This document shows positions 24,484 through 36,356 of a DNA stretch of 64,000 bases, piece by piece; position 1 is the first letter of the stretch; each line of letters opens with the position of its first letter. A model generated the notes under the pieces. The model was not told the DNA's origin. It ran no database searches and worked only from the letters and a program-made list of their open reading frames with translations. The DNA is taken from contig NW_006768841.1 in assembly GCF_000204055.1 (NCBI RefSeq), positions 282,824-346,823 of the forward strand. The letters run 5' to 3'. This DNA is from Melampsora larici-populina 98AG31 (Eukaryota > Basidiomycota > Pucciniomycetes > Pucciniales > Melampsoraceae). Both the position numbers and the translations under genes were made by a program.

Positions 24484-26000
24484 TCCTACGCAGTGTAGCG
24501 TAGGCTGAGCCGGAGAAGGTTAGAATCACCGTCAAGGAGGACAGATGAAACTACGGTGCTGTGAAGCTGCCTTCAACCTAAAGAAAGTTCTAAAAAAATA
24601 CGTGAGACAAATTTTTACAACCCCGCCGTTACAAGTTTTCCCGTAGACCTAATTTCACTCTGTACAAGGATCTTCAACCTTTCTAACCCTATTTATCCCT
24701 TCCACAATTCAGCCGCACACACAAAGTTAAAAAAACAAATTAAAACAAACACAACTTGTCCTGGAATTGAACCCAGGATCAGTCCTTTTCCCTACTGGCC
24801 CTGACTTGGCCCTGTACTCAAGTAGACAGAACAAAAAATAAAAAAATTAACATAAAATCACGCAACCCTTCTTCCTCAACTTCAACAACGAGAATTAAAA
24901 ATAATACCACAACCCTTTATCACAGTAAGTCTTCCCTTTCTTTTAATCAACTTATAACTTGATAACTAACAAAAAACAATAAAACTTCCACTTTTTTGAT
25001 CTTTCACTTCAAGACTAGGACTAACAATAAAAAAAGAACACCACAGTACACTCGAGTCAATCTCAAGGACACACTTAGACAAAAAAAACTCAAAACACAA
25101 CAAAGATCACTTTAGATCGATTCGATTCGACCTCTCCACACAATGAGCCTCCTTTTCAACACCAACAACACCCCCCCTTTTATATCTTCCAACCTCTCCA
25201 ACCACAACTTAGCCTCACAGCCCTTTCTCCCATTTGCTCCGATGAATCCTGATCGATTCCCATGCCAAGATCCTTCCCATTCGACTCGGTTCTCTCTTTC
25301 AACTCAGGTATGCTTCTTGCTTCTACTTTTCTTTTCTTTTCTCATTAGAGTTGTTCTTTCTTATTCTAATGACATCATTTTTTTATTAATTCTCTTTTAG
25401 CTTATCGCTCCAACCCTTCCCAGCTTAACTCCTTCCGTTTATCGACTTCGTTTTTTTCGATTTCTCGCTCTAGGTATGTTTATTTCTTTTCTACTTTCTT
25501 CTTCTCTTTCTCGATTGATTCTTTTTACTGACATCATTCGGAGTTGTTTAACTTTTAGCTAGTTCTTGCTTGGCAAATTTGATTTCGATCTTGGTCACTT
25601 ATTGTTCACCTGTGGCACCTGTATGAAGAGACTTACAAGTCAGTCATACAGTGTACTGTATGACCGACTGAGAAGCCGGACTTTGGCCTACAGAACACTC
25701 CGAAGTTCTGGAGCACACGTTTCCATTGTGATAAGTCATGAAGATCATAAGTTTTCCACTTTTTTTCAGCATATTATTGCAATCAAGGAAGTGCTGATCA
25801 TATGCGCACAAACTTTTACATTGACCTCCAAGTCCAAAAATAAGACACCCCCAGAGCGCTCTGAGCTGACCTTCAGAGCGCTCTGAGACCCTCCAGAGCG
25901 CTCTGAGACCCTTCAGAGCGCTCCGAGCTGACCTTTAGGGTGCTCCAAGTTCACCCTCAGAGCACTCTCAGTTCACCTTCCAAGCACTGCGCACCCATCT
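24484..26000 (+). mobile_element. Copy 2 of the 2.7 kb TG... element (right end not found)
   Basis: Starts TGTAGAACTCCTACGC-N6-GCGTAGGCTGAGCCGGAG, the same start as copy 1 but inverted in the window, and cuts the copia 2 integrase frame. Similarity resumes at AGAATCACCG and TGAAACTA, and both copies carry a tRNA B-box-like word (here TTGAACCCAGG at 24769) a few hundred bases in. From 25143 the sequence reads like a spliced leader: CAACTCAG|GTATGC ... TTTTAG, then CTCTAG|GTATGT ... TTTTAG. No TSD partner for ATACGG was found to the right, so the end given is arbitrary. Confidence 0.6.
25849..25985. repeat. Minisatellite with palindromic AGAGCGCTCT core
   Basis: Six to seven units of 20-22 bases, each carrying CAGAGCGCTCTGAG or a derivative; the core AGAGCGCTCT is its own reverse complement. 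Units decay towards the right. Confidence 0.85.
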
Positions 26001-27353
26001 TGCCCTGATTCCCCAGGGCACTCTCATGAGTCTCTGCCCAATGCATTATGGGACTTGAGTCGGGCTTTCAAATCTTTTGCAGATTTGGAAGTGCTCTCAC
26101 TCAAGTCTGTACCTGTTGCTCAAATCGGTACTAGTCCAGATTGGGATTGACTTTGGATCCTCCTTGTTCTATTCCAAAGCTGCTTGAGGTCTCTGAATTT
26201 ATCTCAAGAACAATTTTTACAGATGAAATAAGTTGTTCCAAAGCCTAAGCAACAATGAACTTCTATCCAATTCACAAGTTTCCAGTCATTGATTTGGTTA
26301 ATAGGTCTTGACGCTTAATCCTAGAAGATCATTTGAAACCAGGTATCGATCAAACTAACAGTCAACAGTCTTGACTGTATTTGTCTTCTCATACTCATAC
26401 GCATATCCTTACTATGTCAAATACACCAAATCTAGGTGTTCAAGCATTTGAATGACTGTCCAAAGGTGCGAGGTATGTAAAGATTGGAAGACAGGTGGAA
26501 GGCTGTGGAAGGCTGTCTTCGATCAATGTAGAGTTTGATGAATGATGAATCACTGATCTCATTGATTTGAAATCGATTGAATGAATCATGATTTCAATCA
26601 TCATTAACCAAGGTTGAAACAAGTTTCAATAACGATTCAATATGATTGAATCAATAAGGTTGATTTCAATATGATAGAATCAATCAGGTTGATTGGAACT
26701 ATCGAGGACGAAGTTTAGTTAATTTCTCATGAACTGAGAATCATACCACGGTTTAGTGTAATTACATTGTTATTGATTGAATTATGATCTCATTGAATCG
26801 ATCAGGGTCCAATATGATTGGCAAAGGACGAAGTTTGGTAGAGTTTGGTTGGTTCCTTGAGTTAGGAATCACACAACGGTCTAGTTTGAGGAATACAGTG
26901 TTCGAATTTTGACGTAACTTGAGAGTACCAATTTGATAGCCTTGCTTTTTGAACAAAACAAGGAACTTGAAATTTCATAAGACAGGAGTCCAGAACCGGT
27001 CAAATTCTCAAGGAAAACAAACAAAACAAAACACAACGATCTTGATTTCAAATTCTCAAGGAAAACAATAGAGCAAAACAAAAAAATCTTGAAAATAAAG
27101 GAAGACAATAAAACAAAAGAATATCGATTGATATAACATCATGTAAAAAGCACCACTTGATATGTCATGGCAAAAGCATCTTTGATAAGTTCCCAGTTGC
27201 ATAAGCTCAATTGAGATGACATTCCACCAGAGTGATTGGGTATTGACCCAATAGAAGAAAAGGAACAAAAGATAGAGAATAAGAGAAAAGCAAGGAAGGG
27301 AACTGGGCAGAACCAATTGAGTGAATCGATTTTATCCAAGTTAAGTTAGCGAC
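26001..27353. other. Non-coding stretch with a diverged tandem duplication
   Basis: AT-rich. A segment of about 110 bases with GGACGAAGTTT, a GAG...GAATCA block and CGGTTTAGT at about 26700-26770 recurs diverged at about 26825-26895. A 15-base word (CAAATTCTCAAGGAA) repeats at 27000 and 27050. No supported gene. Confidence 0.5.
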
Positions 27354-29500
27354 TTACTCAGAATCAGAGTGGTCAATATCATTGTCATCGGTATCAGATC
27401 CTTTAGGCGTAGAGGAATCAGATTCATCCGAAGTGTCAGATTCCTCAGCAGTATCAGATTCATCAGCGTGTTGTCGACGTTTATTCTTGTTCTTGCTTTT
27501 CTTGATACGTTTCAACGGTTGAGAGTGTGGATCGCCCTTTGCCAGTTCTTGTAACTTACGCTTCAATTGAGAGTTTCCTTGACCAGGTTCTAAAGTTGTT
27601 TGAGTACCTGAAGTTGATGGCTGAGGTTGTGTAGCATTTGAGATTTGAGTTGAAGACTGAGTTTGTTTTGAGATTTTTCGAGTTTGTTGTTTTGGGACAG
27701 ATTCCTTGTTCATTCCCGATTCTGAAGTACGTTCAACACGTTCAACTAAAAAGACCCCGTTTTTGATGTCCTCCAGCCATGATTTGATTGTAGGACCCTT
27801 TGCTCGATGATGGCCAGCATCAAGCTCCTCCTTTGATAAGAGACTGCCCTCCTTTTGTACAAGTCGGACCGATAAGCCTCTCTCCTTCATTTCTTCTTCA
27901 GGGAATCCACACTTGGGAAATTTATGACCTCGAAAAATCACATCTAAAACAGGAAAAAAACAATACATTATTATAAATGGATAGAAAATGGTCAAAACGT
28001 AAGAGAAATGATATTTGTTAAAAACTCACCAACTAGACCGTTGAGCTGTTTTCCTAGCCGACTCTTACGCTCATCACTTGGCTGTTGAGGCTTGCTGGGA
28101 CCCTTGACTATTTTTGCAGCGGATTGACCGTGGATGTAAGAAGATAGTGTTTGCGGGACCTTGACATCGTCGTGCGCCCACTTGGCAAAATTTGAGTTAT
28201 TCGAAAAAACCTGCGTCCATCCTTCGGTACTTCCACAACTGACTGCAGCTAGATAGTAAGTAACTTGATATTGCTGACATATCACAGCAAACTGAGGAAC
28301 AAGGACCCATATGAATGATTCAGTGTATAAATATTTGAAATGAATTGTACAAAGGACTTACAGCATGATGAGCTTTTCGAAGCTCTACAAATGACTTTTT
28401 CTGGATTGTGGCTACAGATGTTGAAGGAGCCGGTTTGCCGTGACATACATGGAGCTTGTCGATGTCAACAAGTCAATTGAATAATGGTTGATATTTAAGC
28501 TTCTCTTTGTCGGTCAGTTTGTGTACCTGCGGAGCGTTAGTCGTTTGATCAAGATGCTGAAGGGGGGTTTTGTCTCCATCGTCGGTATCGGGTAAGTCGT
28601 CGTCTCCACCAGGCACATTTGAGAGGTCGGGTAAGTTTGCCAAAGCAAAGAAGTAAGGGTCTCGAAAGACATCCTTCTCATCTTTGCTGAGATTTTTCCA
28701 CATCTTGGAAACTTCTTGATTATGATGGGTCCAGCCTGCCTTGTCGCCTGGCGCAGGCACTGAATAATTCAAAAGATAAGAAAAAAGCAAATGATTCGGA
28801 AATTCTCAAAGAAAAAAATATATAGTGGGAAAACATGTAACAATAAAATTGAAGAGAAACAATAGAAGCAAAAAATTACGTAGATGGAAAGAGTGAGTGA
28901 AAACAAAAGCGAGAGGCTCACATTTCTCTTCTAGCGGAAGAAGGCAAAAGGCTAAAAAAAGTATCCATGGATTGGCGTGACCCTTTTTGGCCCCTTCCCC
29001 CCTGATGATACACGTAAAAAAAGTCGATTACATATGTGAGTCGATAAGTCAGGAAAAAAGAAATATGAATAAGGTAAAATCACTTACACTAAATGCCAGA
29101 CTACAGCTTCTGGAACTCCACCCATCAACGCTGCCATGAGCATCCTTTTCTCGTACTCCAAACGAATCCCCTTGACTAAGGTTTTGATTTCAAATGGGGC
29201 TTTACTGTTCTTCGAATCTTGCTTGGTGATGGCCTGGCGAAGGGAAGTTAACGTCCAATTGTCTAGATGATTTTCAAATGTATCCATCTCCAGACCCGGA
29301 AAGCGAGATTGAAAGATGGTTGGTTCGGTTGGGTCGTCTTCATTGGTGGTTTCTTCCAAAGGAGTTGATGTCGAGTTCTCGCCCTGTGTGTTACTCTTCT
29401 TCTTCTTCTTGTTTTTTTCTTGTTGTTTTGGGATTGATTCTGAGTAGAGACAGGAGGATCCTGACTCGTAGGTTTTGATTGGGTGGACACCATGATGGAG
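27354..29500 (-). pseudogene. Lineage-specific nuclear-looking gene, member 1
   Basis: Multi-exon minus gene. The likely start is MVSTQSKPTS at 29493. An exon to about 29086 holds a Lys/Arg/acidic stretch whose frame changes at a 7-base A run (29412-29418 on the plus strand). The next exons hold an HMG-box-like segment (GWTHHNQEVSKMWKNLSKDEKDVF), FVELRKAHHAF, TYYLAAVSCGS, then HKFPKCGFPEEEMKERGLSVRL and IKSWLEDIKNGVFLVERV, and a basic-acidic tail ending in Asp/Ser repeats at 27357. A TGA at 28473-28475 is in frame within the third exon. The FP...L...W-D/E-D block is shared with the gene at 52153-54403, so the two are paralogs. Function unknown; the HMG comparison is weak. Start, exon ends and pseudogene status are moderately certain. 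Confidence 0.55.
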
Positions 29501-31956
29501 ATAGGTCAGGGAGCAGGTTGATATCGAAGAGTATGAGTTCAGCTCCGAGGGGTGGAGTTGAGCTTGAACCTGCATAATACCATACCTCATATGGTCCAGA
29601 CTCCACGACCGCGTATTTGTATATGTACATGTAAGCCTTGCTAAGCGCATAGCCACATACCTTTACCTTTAAAGTGAGGTGCAGCAGCAAGCATCAACTC
29701 AGGTATGTTATGTCACTCCATGTGGATTCAAACTTCCTGATTCATCAATAAACATTGTCACAAAGAGGTTTCAGGATTGTCCCCTTGTGATAAGTTGTTC
29801 AACTGAATGTATTTTATGATGTTTAATGCATTTTTCACACATCCAAAATTGTGCAAATTGGACAAATGGTGTACATGTCACTCAATGATGACCCTACCTT
29901 TCTGGTCCTTCAGTAAAATAAAGAGTGTTCACAAAGAAATATCATGATTGATTTGTTGTGATAAATTGTTCAAATTAGTGAGTATTCAATGTCACTCAAT
30001 GCCTTGAAAATGTGCAAGTTGTACAAAAGGTGCACACATCACTGAATATTTATGGGATCCAACCTGTATAATCCATTGATAAAGATTTTTCATAAAGACA
30101 TTCCAAAAATAAATCATCACAATCTTCTATTTTCATTAGTCAGTCTTCAAAGACATTCAATAGCTTTTGTGCAACTTCAAATTTCCGCAAGTTCCAAAAA
30201 GGCACAAACTTTTAGCTCCTTATTGATCCAAACTTGACAATTCATTAATGCAAGTGCTCTGGGAAGTAATTTCAAGACTAGTTTATTATAATACTTCTTA
30301 CCAAAAGTGGCATCTTAGTACTGTTTATTGGCTAGATGTCAATACAATCCCCAATTCCGTAACCTCAGTCAAACTACAAAAGACCTCATAAGTCAGAGGT
30401 GTGTGGGTTGGAAGGGCTTATCTTGAATGTATATTTGTCTGAAATTTAGTAAATATAATTATATAACAAGACCATTCTCTTTTATTTTCCAAATGTTACT
30501 GAGCTACAGTTTGTTACTTGGTTGCAGACAATTTGACACTGTTCAAGTTGCACAAAATGGTCCACAACTCACTGAATATTCACCAAAACTTGGACATCCA
30601 TTAATGGAATTGGTTTGTGAAGCAAATTAATGACTAGTTTATTATAATACTTCTTACTAAAAGTGACATCTTGATGCTGGTTATTGGCTAAATATCAATA
30701 CAATCCCTAAATCCATAAACTCAGTAAAAGTGCTAAAGTCCTCATAAGTCAGAGACGTGTGGGTTTGATGGCTTATCTGCAATGTATATTGGCATGAAGT
30801 TCACTAAATATAAATATCTGAACCATTAATTGTATTCCCATTTCCAAATGTTATTTAGCTGGATGATGTTACCTTGGTCAATTGACGTGAAAACATCAAA
30901 TATGCAAGTATTTGAGACAAAATTTTAGTGAAATTTAAAACTCATTTTGGGCTCTAAGTTCATTAATGAACCCCCCTTAAAAATGCTCAGAAATTCTCTG
31001 GAACAGAGCAAAACATCAAAACACAAAAACTGACTGAGATATGGGCATACAAAAATGCCTGTCAAAAATTGAAATGCACAAAGTGGTGTCAAGAAGGCTG
31101 TTTTTTCAGGAAAGCTATTAATAAATGGAAAATGAAATTAAATTTCAAACAAATTTCATTACTGAATTTTCAAATTTGGCCCAAAAGTGAGGGAGATGTG
31201 GGGATTTTGTCACTTTTTCAAACCACCAGATGATCACAAAATCCCCTATTTGACTATCAAGACTTCAACATTGTTGAAAGTGCTATTATCAAACTCTAAG
31301 TGAAATTCGTCAGACAATTTTTCCTACTAATTGAATGTCCAGTTTGGAGCAATATTGTTTGAGTTATGTGTAATTTTCTGTTTTCCAGTATCACCAATTC
31401 CTTTATGTGACCTTCAAGACATGGACATTTCCATAATCTGTATTATTAAACTCCACTTATAATTTAATTTACAGCATTTTTCACTAATGGATCATGCTGT
31501 TAGCATGAATATTGTGTGAATGACATATAATTTGTTCCTTTGTAGTAACACCAAAAGGGTGACATGACCATAAAAAAGTGGTCATTTCCACAATTGCTCT
31601 CATTAAACCCTACTTGAGATTGATTTTACAGTGTTTTTGGCTATTGGATGATGCAGTTTGCATCAATATTGTGTGAGTTACATGGATTTATTTCACTGAT
31701 AAGGGTATATAAGAGTGATGTAAAAGTGATGTCCGTTTATGGAAAGTTGCCACGAGCACTAAACCAATTTGATATTAGACCTTATTAGACTAGACCAAAT
31801 TGATATGACCATTTGTTAGCGGCTGTTGAAATCGGTCGATGTTGAAATCGGTAGCTGTTGCAAATTCATTATATTAGTATCTCATTGATTTGTAAGAGAT
31901 CAAGCTTTCAACCCCTTTTTCAAAAAAGCACCAAGTGGAATCTATCTACTTTGCTC
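29501..31956. other. AT-rich stretch of dispersed direct repeats, no gene
   Basis: No supported gene. It holds three groups of diverged direct repeats: words such as TGTGCAAATTG and TGTACA with CACTCAATG at 29810-30060; a block of about 180 bases (GTTTATTATAATACTTCTTAC ... CTCATAAGTCAGAG) at 30280-30460 and 30632-30810; and about three 130-base units at 31250-31690 with CAATATTGTGTGAGTTA-like ends. This would contain the KDZ 1 promoter at its right end. Confidence 0.6.
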
Positions 31957-34900
31957 ATGGCTTTGCCTGGAGAGATTGTCCCAATTCCAGGAAAGCAAAA
32001 AAAGAAAGAGACTTCAGCACAGACTACTATTCCGAATAAAAGATTTGCGTTACTCCACAAACTAGAAAGCGAAGCTGCCAGCTCAGCTCTTGCGGCGTTG
32101 GTCAATCCTCCACCTGTAACCCAGCCCCAAAGAGAAAACGAACAACCCGAATACCAAGATCAACCCAACGAGCAAGACCAATATGGATATGATCTTGTTA
32201 TAAGGCCCAATGGCATCGATCCAGCCCTTTCTAGCGACGACGAAGTGGTCCATCCTCCACATACACTGAAAAAATAATGTATTTTTCCAAGGTGAAAAAT
32301 GATTGACATTAATGCACATAATGATTAATAATGCAGAATTAATGCAGAAAAATGCAGAATTAATGCAGAATTAATGCATTTTTAATCATTTTGTGAAATA
32401 AATGTAATCATTTTTCACCTCGGAAAAATACATTATATTCGCAGTGATAATAGGAAAGAGTATTATCGAAGTGCTACCTATCAAGAACGAACACTTAGGG
32501 AGGAGGCCAACTGGCGAGCAGTCCTCCCCAAGTTCTTCAATGCTTTCATGCCTTGCTGTCGTCAGACTTATCAATGGTGTGATAGTCAGTTGTGGAATCA
32601 GGACTTCAACACTGACTGCAAATGTAAAGATTGGCAAAAGCGAACAGTAGAGGTAGATACGATTGATTTTGAGAGTAAGACTCAAATGATGGTGTTCGGA
32701 TGCATTTTCAAAGCTTACATGTTGAGTTCATAACTGGATTTTTTCATACGCAGGCCGAAAGAAGCTATCTGTCGAGTTTTGTGCTTGCACAAAAGACGTG
32801 GTGCGCCTGATTTGTCTTGGCTATATAGGATCCAAGCCCGTTTGCCCACGAACAGCCTTTTCGGTTCGATTGGTCCGGTTTCATCACATATTGTGGAAGC
32901 ATTCAAGCATTTGGTTGGCATCTTTCACCGAAGCCATCGATGAATATTTGGATGCAAAAAATCCGTTATTTGTAGTTCCGGGAAGTGATGAGGTAAGTTC
33001 TGCTATCTGTACTATGATTCAACAAGTTCATATAGACTAAATCCTATGAACTTGTCACAGACACAAGACTTACGTCGCTGCTTTTCAGCAGCGGTCGACG
33101 CATACCGCGAGATGCTGTGCATGGAAGACGAGCTAGCAACGTCCGCTTTGCGTTTGACATCTCTTGATGTTCTTGCTGGGAATTGTCCCAGTTGTTTTGG
33201 TCCTAAAGTGCCAGGTAAACGAATAGACGAGCCCGATTACATTATTTGCCTCGATGCAAATTTCCAGCAACGAAGGCATCTTGCTGCCAGTGCTGCCTGG
33301 CGAGGTGATACCGGCGTTGTGCCATCACTTTTCATATCACCTGCCCACGTGCTCTTATGGAGAAAAAAGATGGAACCACCTGTGAATCAGCAAACACGTA
33401 ACAAAAAGAAACCTGTGGATGATGTGGTGGTGAGAGTCTTTCTGCTCTTTAATTCGATAAATTGTTACTGATTCATTGGATTGGTGCACAGGATCCTTGT
33501 AGTGCACAGCATACAGCCGCCAATGATACTCGAGGACAACAGACCTGGCGTAGCTGTGACAAAACGGGCTTGATGGGGATGGCCTGTCGTCACGATAATC
33601 TACTCAAATTCATCAACATCATTCAATCAGGGGAACGGTAAGTATATGATATACTTTTTACTCAAATTTGTTCTCTCTACAATATGTGTAGATGGCTTAC
33701 TGATGGTTTGTGATGGGTAACTAGTGGGTATTACCCTTTGGCAATGCTTGACTGGATCCTTCAAAGTACAACTGAGATGAACGGGAATGTGCCTCGATTT
33801 GGAGTCCTATATGACATAGGATGTAACCTTGAAAAAAGTATTATCAAGGTCAATCATCGAGTTTTGCCATCTTGAAATAAAATCATTGACTGTTTTGTGT
33901 TCTGAACAGCGGAACTTGTTTGCCAATGAACGCACAGCTGAACAATTAAAGTTCGGAACGAGCGTCTTTCACTCTTACGTCCATCAATGGGCTTGTCAGT
34001 TGAGATACAACCCTAGATTGAACAAAGGTTGGGGGCTTTCGGATGGCGAAGTTTTAGAACACATTTGGTCCAGTCTATCATCCTTAGTTGGCGCATTGCG
34101 ATATTTGACCAAAGCCCACAGGCTTTGTGCATTGGCTTTGCGAACTCGTCACAACAATGAGGGAAAACGGAAACGAGCCAGTATGTTAGATCATTTTTTT
34201 TTGCTTGGTCTTATCTGACTAACTTGGTACTGTTGCCATTTCAAATGAACAGTAAATTGGGCAATTACACGGTTGTTATCTAGTCAAAAGATTTACAATC
34301 AAAGCCTTGAGAAGCTAAACGTATTGCAAAGCAAAAACATTAGATATACACATGAATATTTCAAAGACCAGTGGGCCAGGCAACAAGAATGTCAACTTCG
34401 CGCCTTAGTAACCAAGAATTCACAGGTCTTAAACCAAATGCTTTCTCGCCTGGTGAATCTCAAAGACCAGTACCGAGTGGCTCAGTTGAGTGAATTCCAC
34501 CTAAAGAGACGTATAGAACAACTTTTTGATGTGATGTTGTGTTTGCTCTGCGAGCCAAGAGAAACCAGCTTCGAACAGCTTCTGAAAAGCGGAACATACT
34601 TCATCTGCCTGTCACACTGCTCATCATTGAGGAGCAGATCGAAGAATTGGTTACAGAACTGGGTGGAAACCACTACAGGGATATGCCCGAAGCTACAAGT
34701 ATGATACATTTATTACATCTTTTGATTATCATCGAAGCTCATTGTGGCTTGTTTCAATTTAAGCTCCAAAGGGTCGAGCGCTGATTAGGGTACGGTTGTC
34801 AAAATCTCAACTGTATGGCGCAAAAGTAGATGTTTTTGAAAGTCAACGGAGGAATGATGAAAGGGAAGGTGCGACAATTACTTGAATCTTGCATTACAGT

Positions 34901-35115
34901 TTTTTTTCTAAAGTATGGGTGATAGGTACCCGTATGCAACAACGCTCAAAAAAGACATTGAGTGATAAACAAAAACTCTTGAAGGATAAGTACAAGATCT
35001 TTTGCCGGATTGTAGGGAAGTTTAATGAAGATTTCCCGTCACCGAATCCAATTGAGTGCCCAACATTAGAGGAGATCCAAAGCCTACCACTAGCCGATCC
35101 GCACCTGTGGCTACC
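31957..35115 (+). pseudogene. KDZ transposase 1 with cysteine cluster
   Basis: Starts at ATG 31957 (MALPGEIVPIPG) and runs through about ten exons with introns of 50-90 bases. The N-terminal cysteine cluster has CCRQTYQWC, CKC and FCACTKDVVRLICLGYIGSKP (CxC-type, associated with KDZ). The transposase core has NCPSCFGP, LDANFQQRRH (Asp), DKTGLMGMACRHD, LYDIGCNLE (Asp), NPRLNKGWGLSDGEVLEHIWS (Glu), then a coiled-coil-rich tail to ADPHLW. KDZ proteins are predicted DDE-type cut-and-paste transposases linked to TET/JBP genes in mushrooms and rusts (Iyer and colleagues). A 183-bp MITE at 32264-32446 splits the first exon; without it and one ATA the frame is continuous. The C-terminus is lost at about 35110, where foreign hairpin sequence begins. 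Apart from these two breaks I saw no stop. Confidence 0.85.
32264..32446. mobile_element. CACTG-ended MITE (183 bp) in KDZ 1
   Basis: Ends CACTGAAAAAATAATG and ATTCGCAGTG, with inverted arms AATGTATTTTTCC and GGAAAAATACATT and AATCATTTTTCACC inside. The 3-bp duplication ATA is at 32261-32263 and 32447-32449. The centre repeats ATGCAGAATTA several times. Fits the same CACTA-like class as the other MITEs here. Confidence 0.9.
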
Positions 35116-35215
35116 CGCCCCTTTGGACACTAGCCGATAGGAAATGGGTCATTCCTATCGGCGACAAGCCAAAGACCCCCCTTCCGACACGCCGACGCGG
35201 CCGCTGCGTCGGATT
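35115..35215. repeat. Two GC-rich hairpins at the broken KDZ 1 end
   Basis: A perfect 11-bp stem GCCGATAGGAA / TTCCTATCGGC with an 8-base loop (35133-35162) is followed by CCGACGC / GCGTCGG around a GGCCGC core (35191-35211). Base composition is far more GC-rich than the surroundings. Could be the end of a small inserted element; no class assigned. Confidence 0.7.
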
Positions 35216-35352
35216 CACAACTACAATAACACAAGTTCCCATGGGAGATTTCAATATCATCATTCCTTAAATGCACTGTTCAGCTATTAACAACAAATAC
35301 AACACCTGCATCCCACACTCCAACATGTTACACATGCATCCGTAGACGGACT

Positions 35353-35690
35353 TTCACAATTGTGTGAATTCCGGTCACCCAGTGGTGAATTCCAGTCACA
35401 CCTGTGTGACTTCGGGTCACACTTGGGTAATTCACGTTTTTGGTTTAACCTCTTACAACTTCTGGTCACACATGTGTCACACAGAGTCACACAGGTGTGA
35501 CACAGAGTCACACAGGTGTGACACAGAGTCACACAGGTGTGACACAGAGTCACACAGGTGTGACACAGAGTCACACAGGTGTGACACTGTGTCACAAAGA
35601 TGTAACCCTGAGTCACACATCTGTCACACTAATCACAAAGATGTAACTCTGAGTCACACATCTGTGTGACTCTGCATCACACATTTGTGA
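35353..35690. repeat. Palindrome array I (core CAGGTG)
   Basis: About fifteen TCACA...TGTGA palindromes. The centre is an exact 21-base tandem repeat carrying TCACACAGGTGTGA five to six times (35480-35590). The edges use other cores (ATTG, CTGTG, CATCTG). The 21-base period keeps frames open on both strands, which yields repetitive non-coding ORFs. Confidence 0.92.
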
Positions 35691-35888
35691 TTGATATGTC
35701 AACTAGGTTATTTGTTAGAAACTCGTGTTCAAAAAAGGAAATAAGAAAACAAAGTATCTATTTCATTTCCTCAAGTCAAGTGGAAATATTTTCTTGGCTT
35801 AATAAGATTGAGATTAGAGTGGTAAAAGTAAACAAGAATATCAACTATGTGAAAACTCATATGCGTGTAAACCCCAGAAACCTAATAC
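35691..35888. other. Core between palindrome arrays I and II
   Basis: AT-rich. It begins GGTTATTTGTTAGAAAC (35707), and the inverse of this word occurs at 45321-45337 between arrays III and IV, with similar purine-rich sequence after it. No ORF of note. Confidence 0.7.
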
Positions 35889-36114
35889 TCACACAATTGT
35901 GATCAACAATCACACATTTGTAAATGTGATTCACAATAGCGTGAATCACATTCACAATAGTATGAATCACATTTCACACAGCTGTGATCACCATTCACAC
36001 AGCTGTGATCAACATTTACAAATGTGTGAATCACATTCACAATTGTGTGAATGATGATCACACATTTGTGAAACTCATTCCCAATTGTGTGATCACCATT
36101 CACACAATTGTGAA
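35889..36114. repeat. Palindrome array II
   Basis: About twelve palindromes with TCACA/TGTGA arms and cores AATTG, CAGCTG or AAATG (for example TTCACAATTGTGTGAA). Spacers are mostly ATCACCAT or ATCAAC. It stops three bases before the gypsy 3' LTR. Confidence 0.9.
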
Positions 36115-36117
36115 TAG

Positions 36118-36265
36118 TGTTGTAGCTTCGAGAGGGAGATGCAAGAGAAGCTTTAAGGGTGGTCTCGTGAATATAGTAGATTGCTAAGTGAGGAAAAGCA
36201 ATATGCACAACGGGAGACAAGACTAGTATGAACTCTACATGTAACACGCGTGACAGGTCATAACA
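36118..36265 (-). repeat. Gypsy 3' LTR (148 bp)
   Basis: Plus-strand ends TGTTGTAGC and TCATAACA. Same length and apparently same sequence as the copy at 41958-42105. Confidence 0.93.
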
Positions 36266-36280
36266 CCACTCCCCCTTTTA
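36266..36280 (-). promoter_or_regulatory. Gypsy polypurine tract
   Basis: On the minus strand AAAAGGGGGAGTGG directly precedes the 3' LTR, as needed for plus-strand DNA priming. Confidence 0.75.
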
Positions 36281-36356
36281 TGTCTCTACCTCCTCTTGCA
36301 GGCCAGCATCTATCCCCGGGTGGCATTAAAAAACCCAGTGGGAAAAAGCCATACCC

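Noticed and set aside
24765..24840. tRNA gene on the minus strand near 24.8 kb
   Set aside because: A T-arm/B-box-like word (GGTTCAATTCC) and a loose A-box are present, but acceptor and anticodon stems do not form.
26881..27339. Hydrophobic minus-strand ORFs near 27 kb
   Set aside because: AT-rich frames of Phe/Leu/Ser runs in repeat DNA with no exon structure or motif.
35287..35669. Long ORFs on both strands made of HTCVTLC-like repeats
   Set aside because: They arise because the palindrome array has a 21-base period; both strands and several frames are open for the same reason, and there is no start context or homology.
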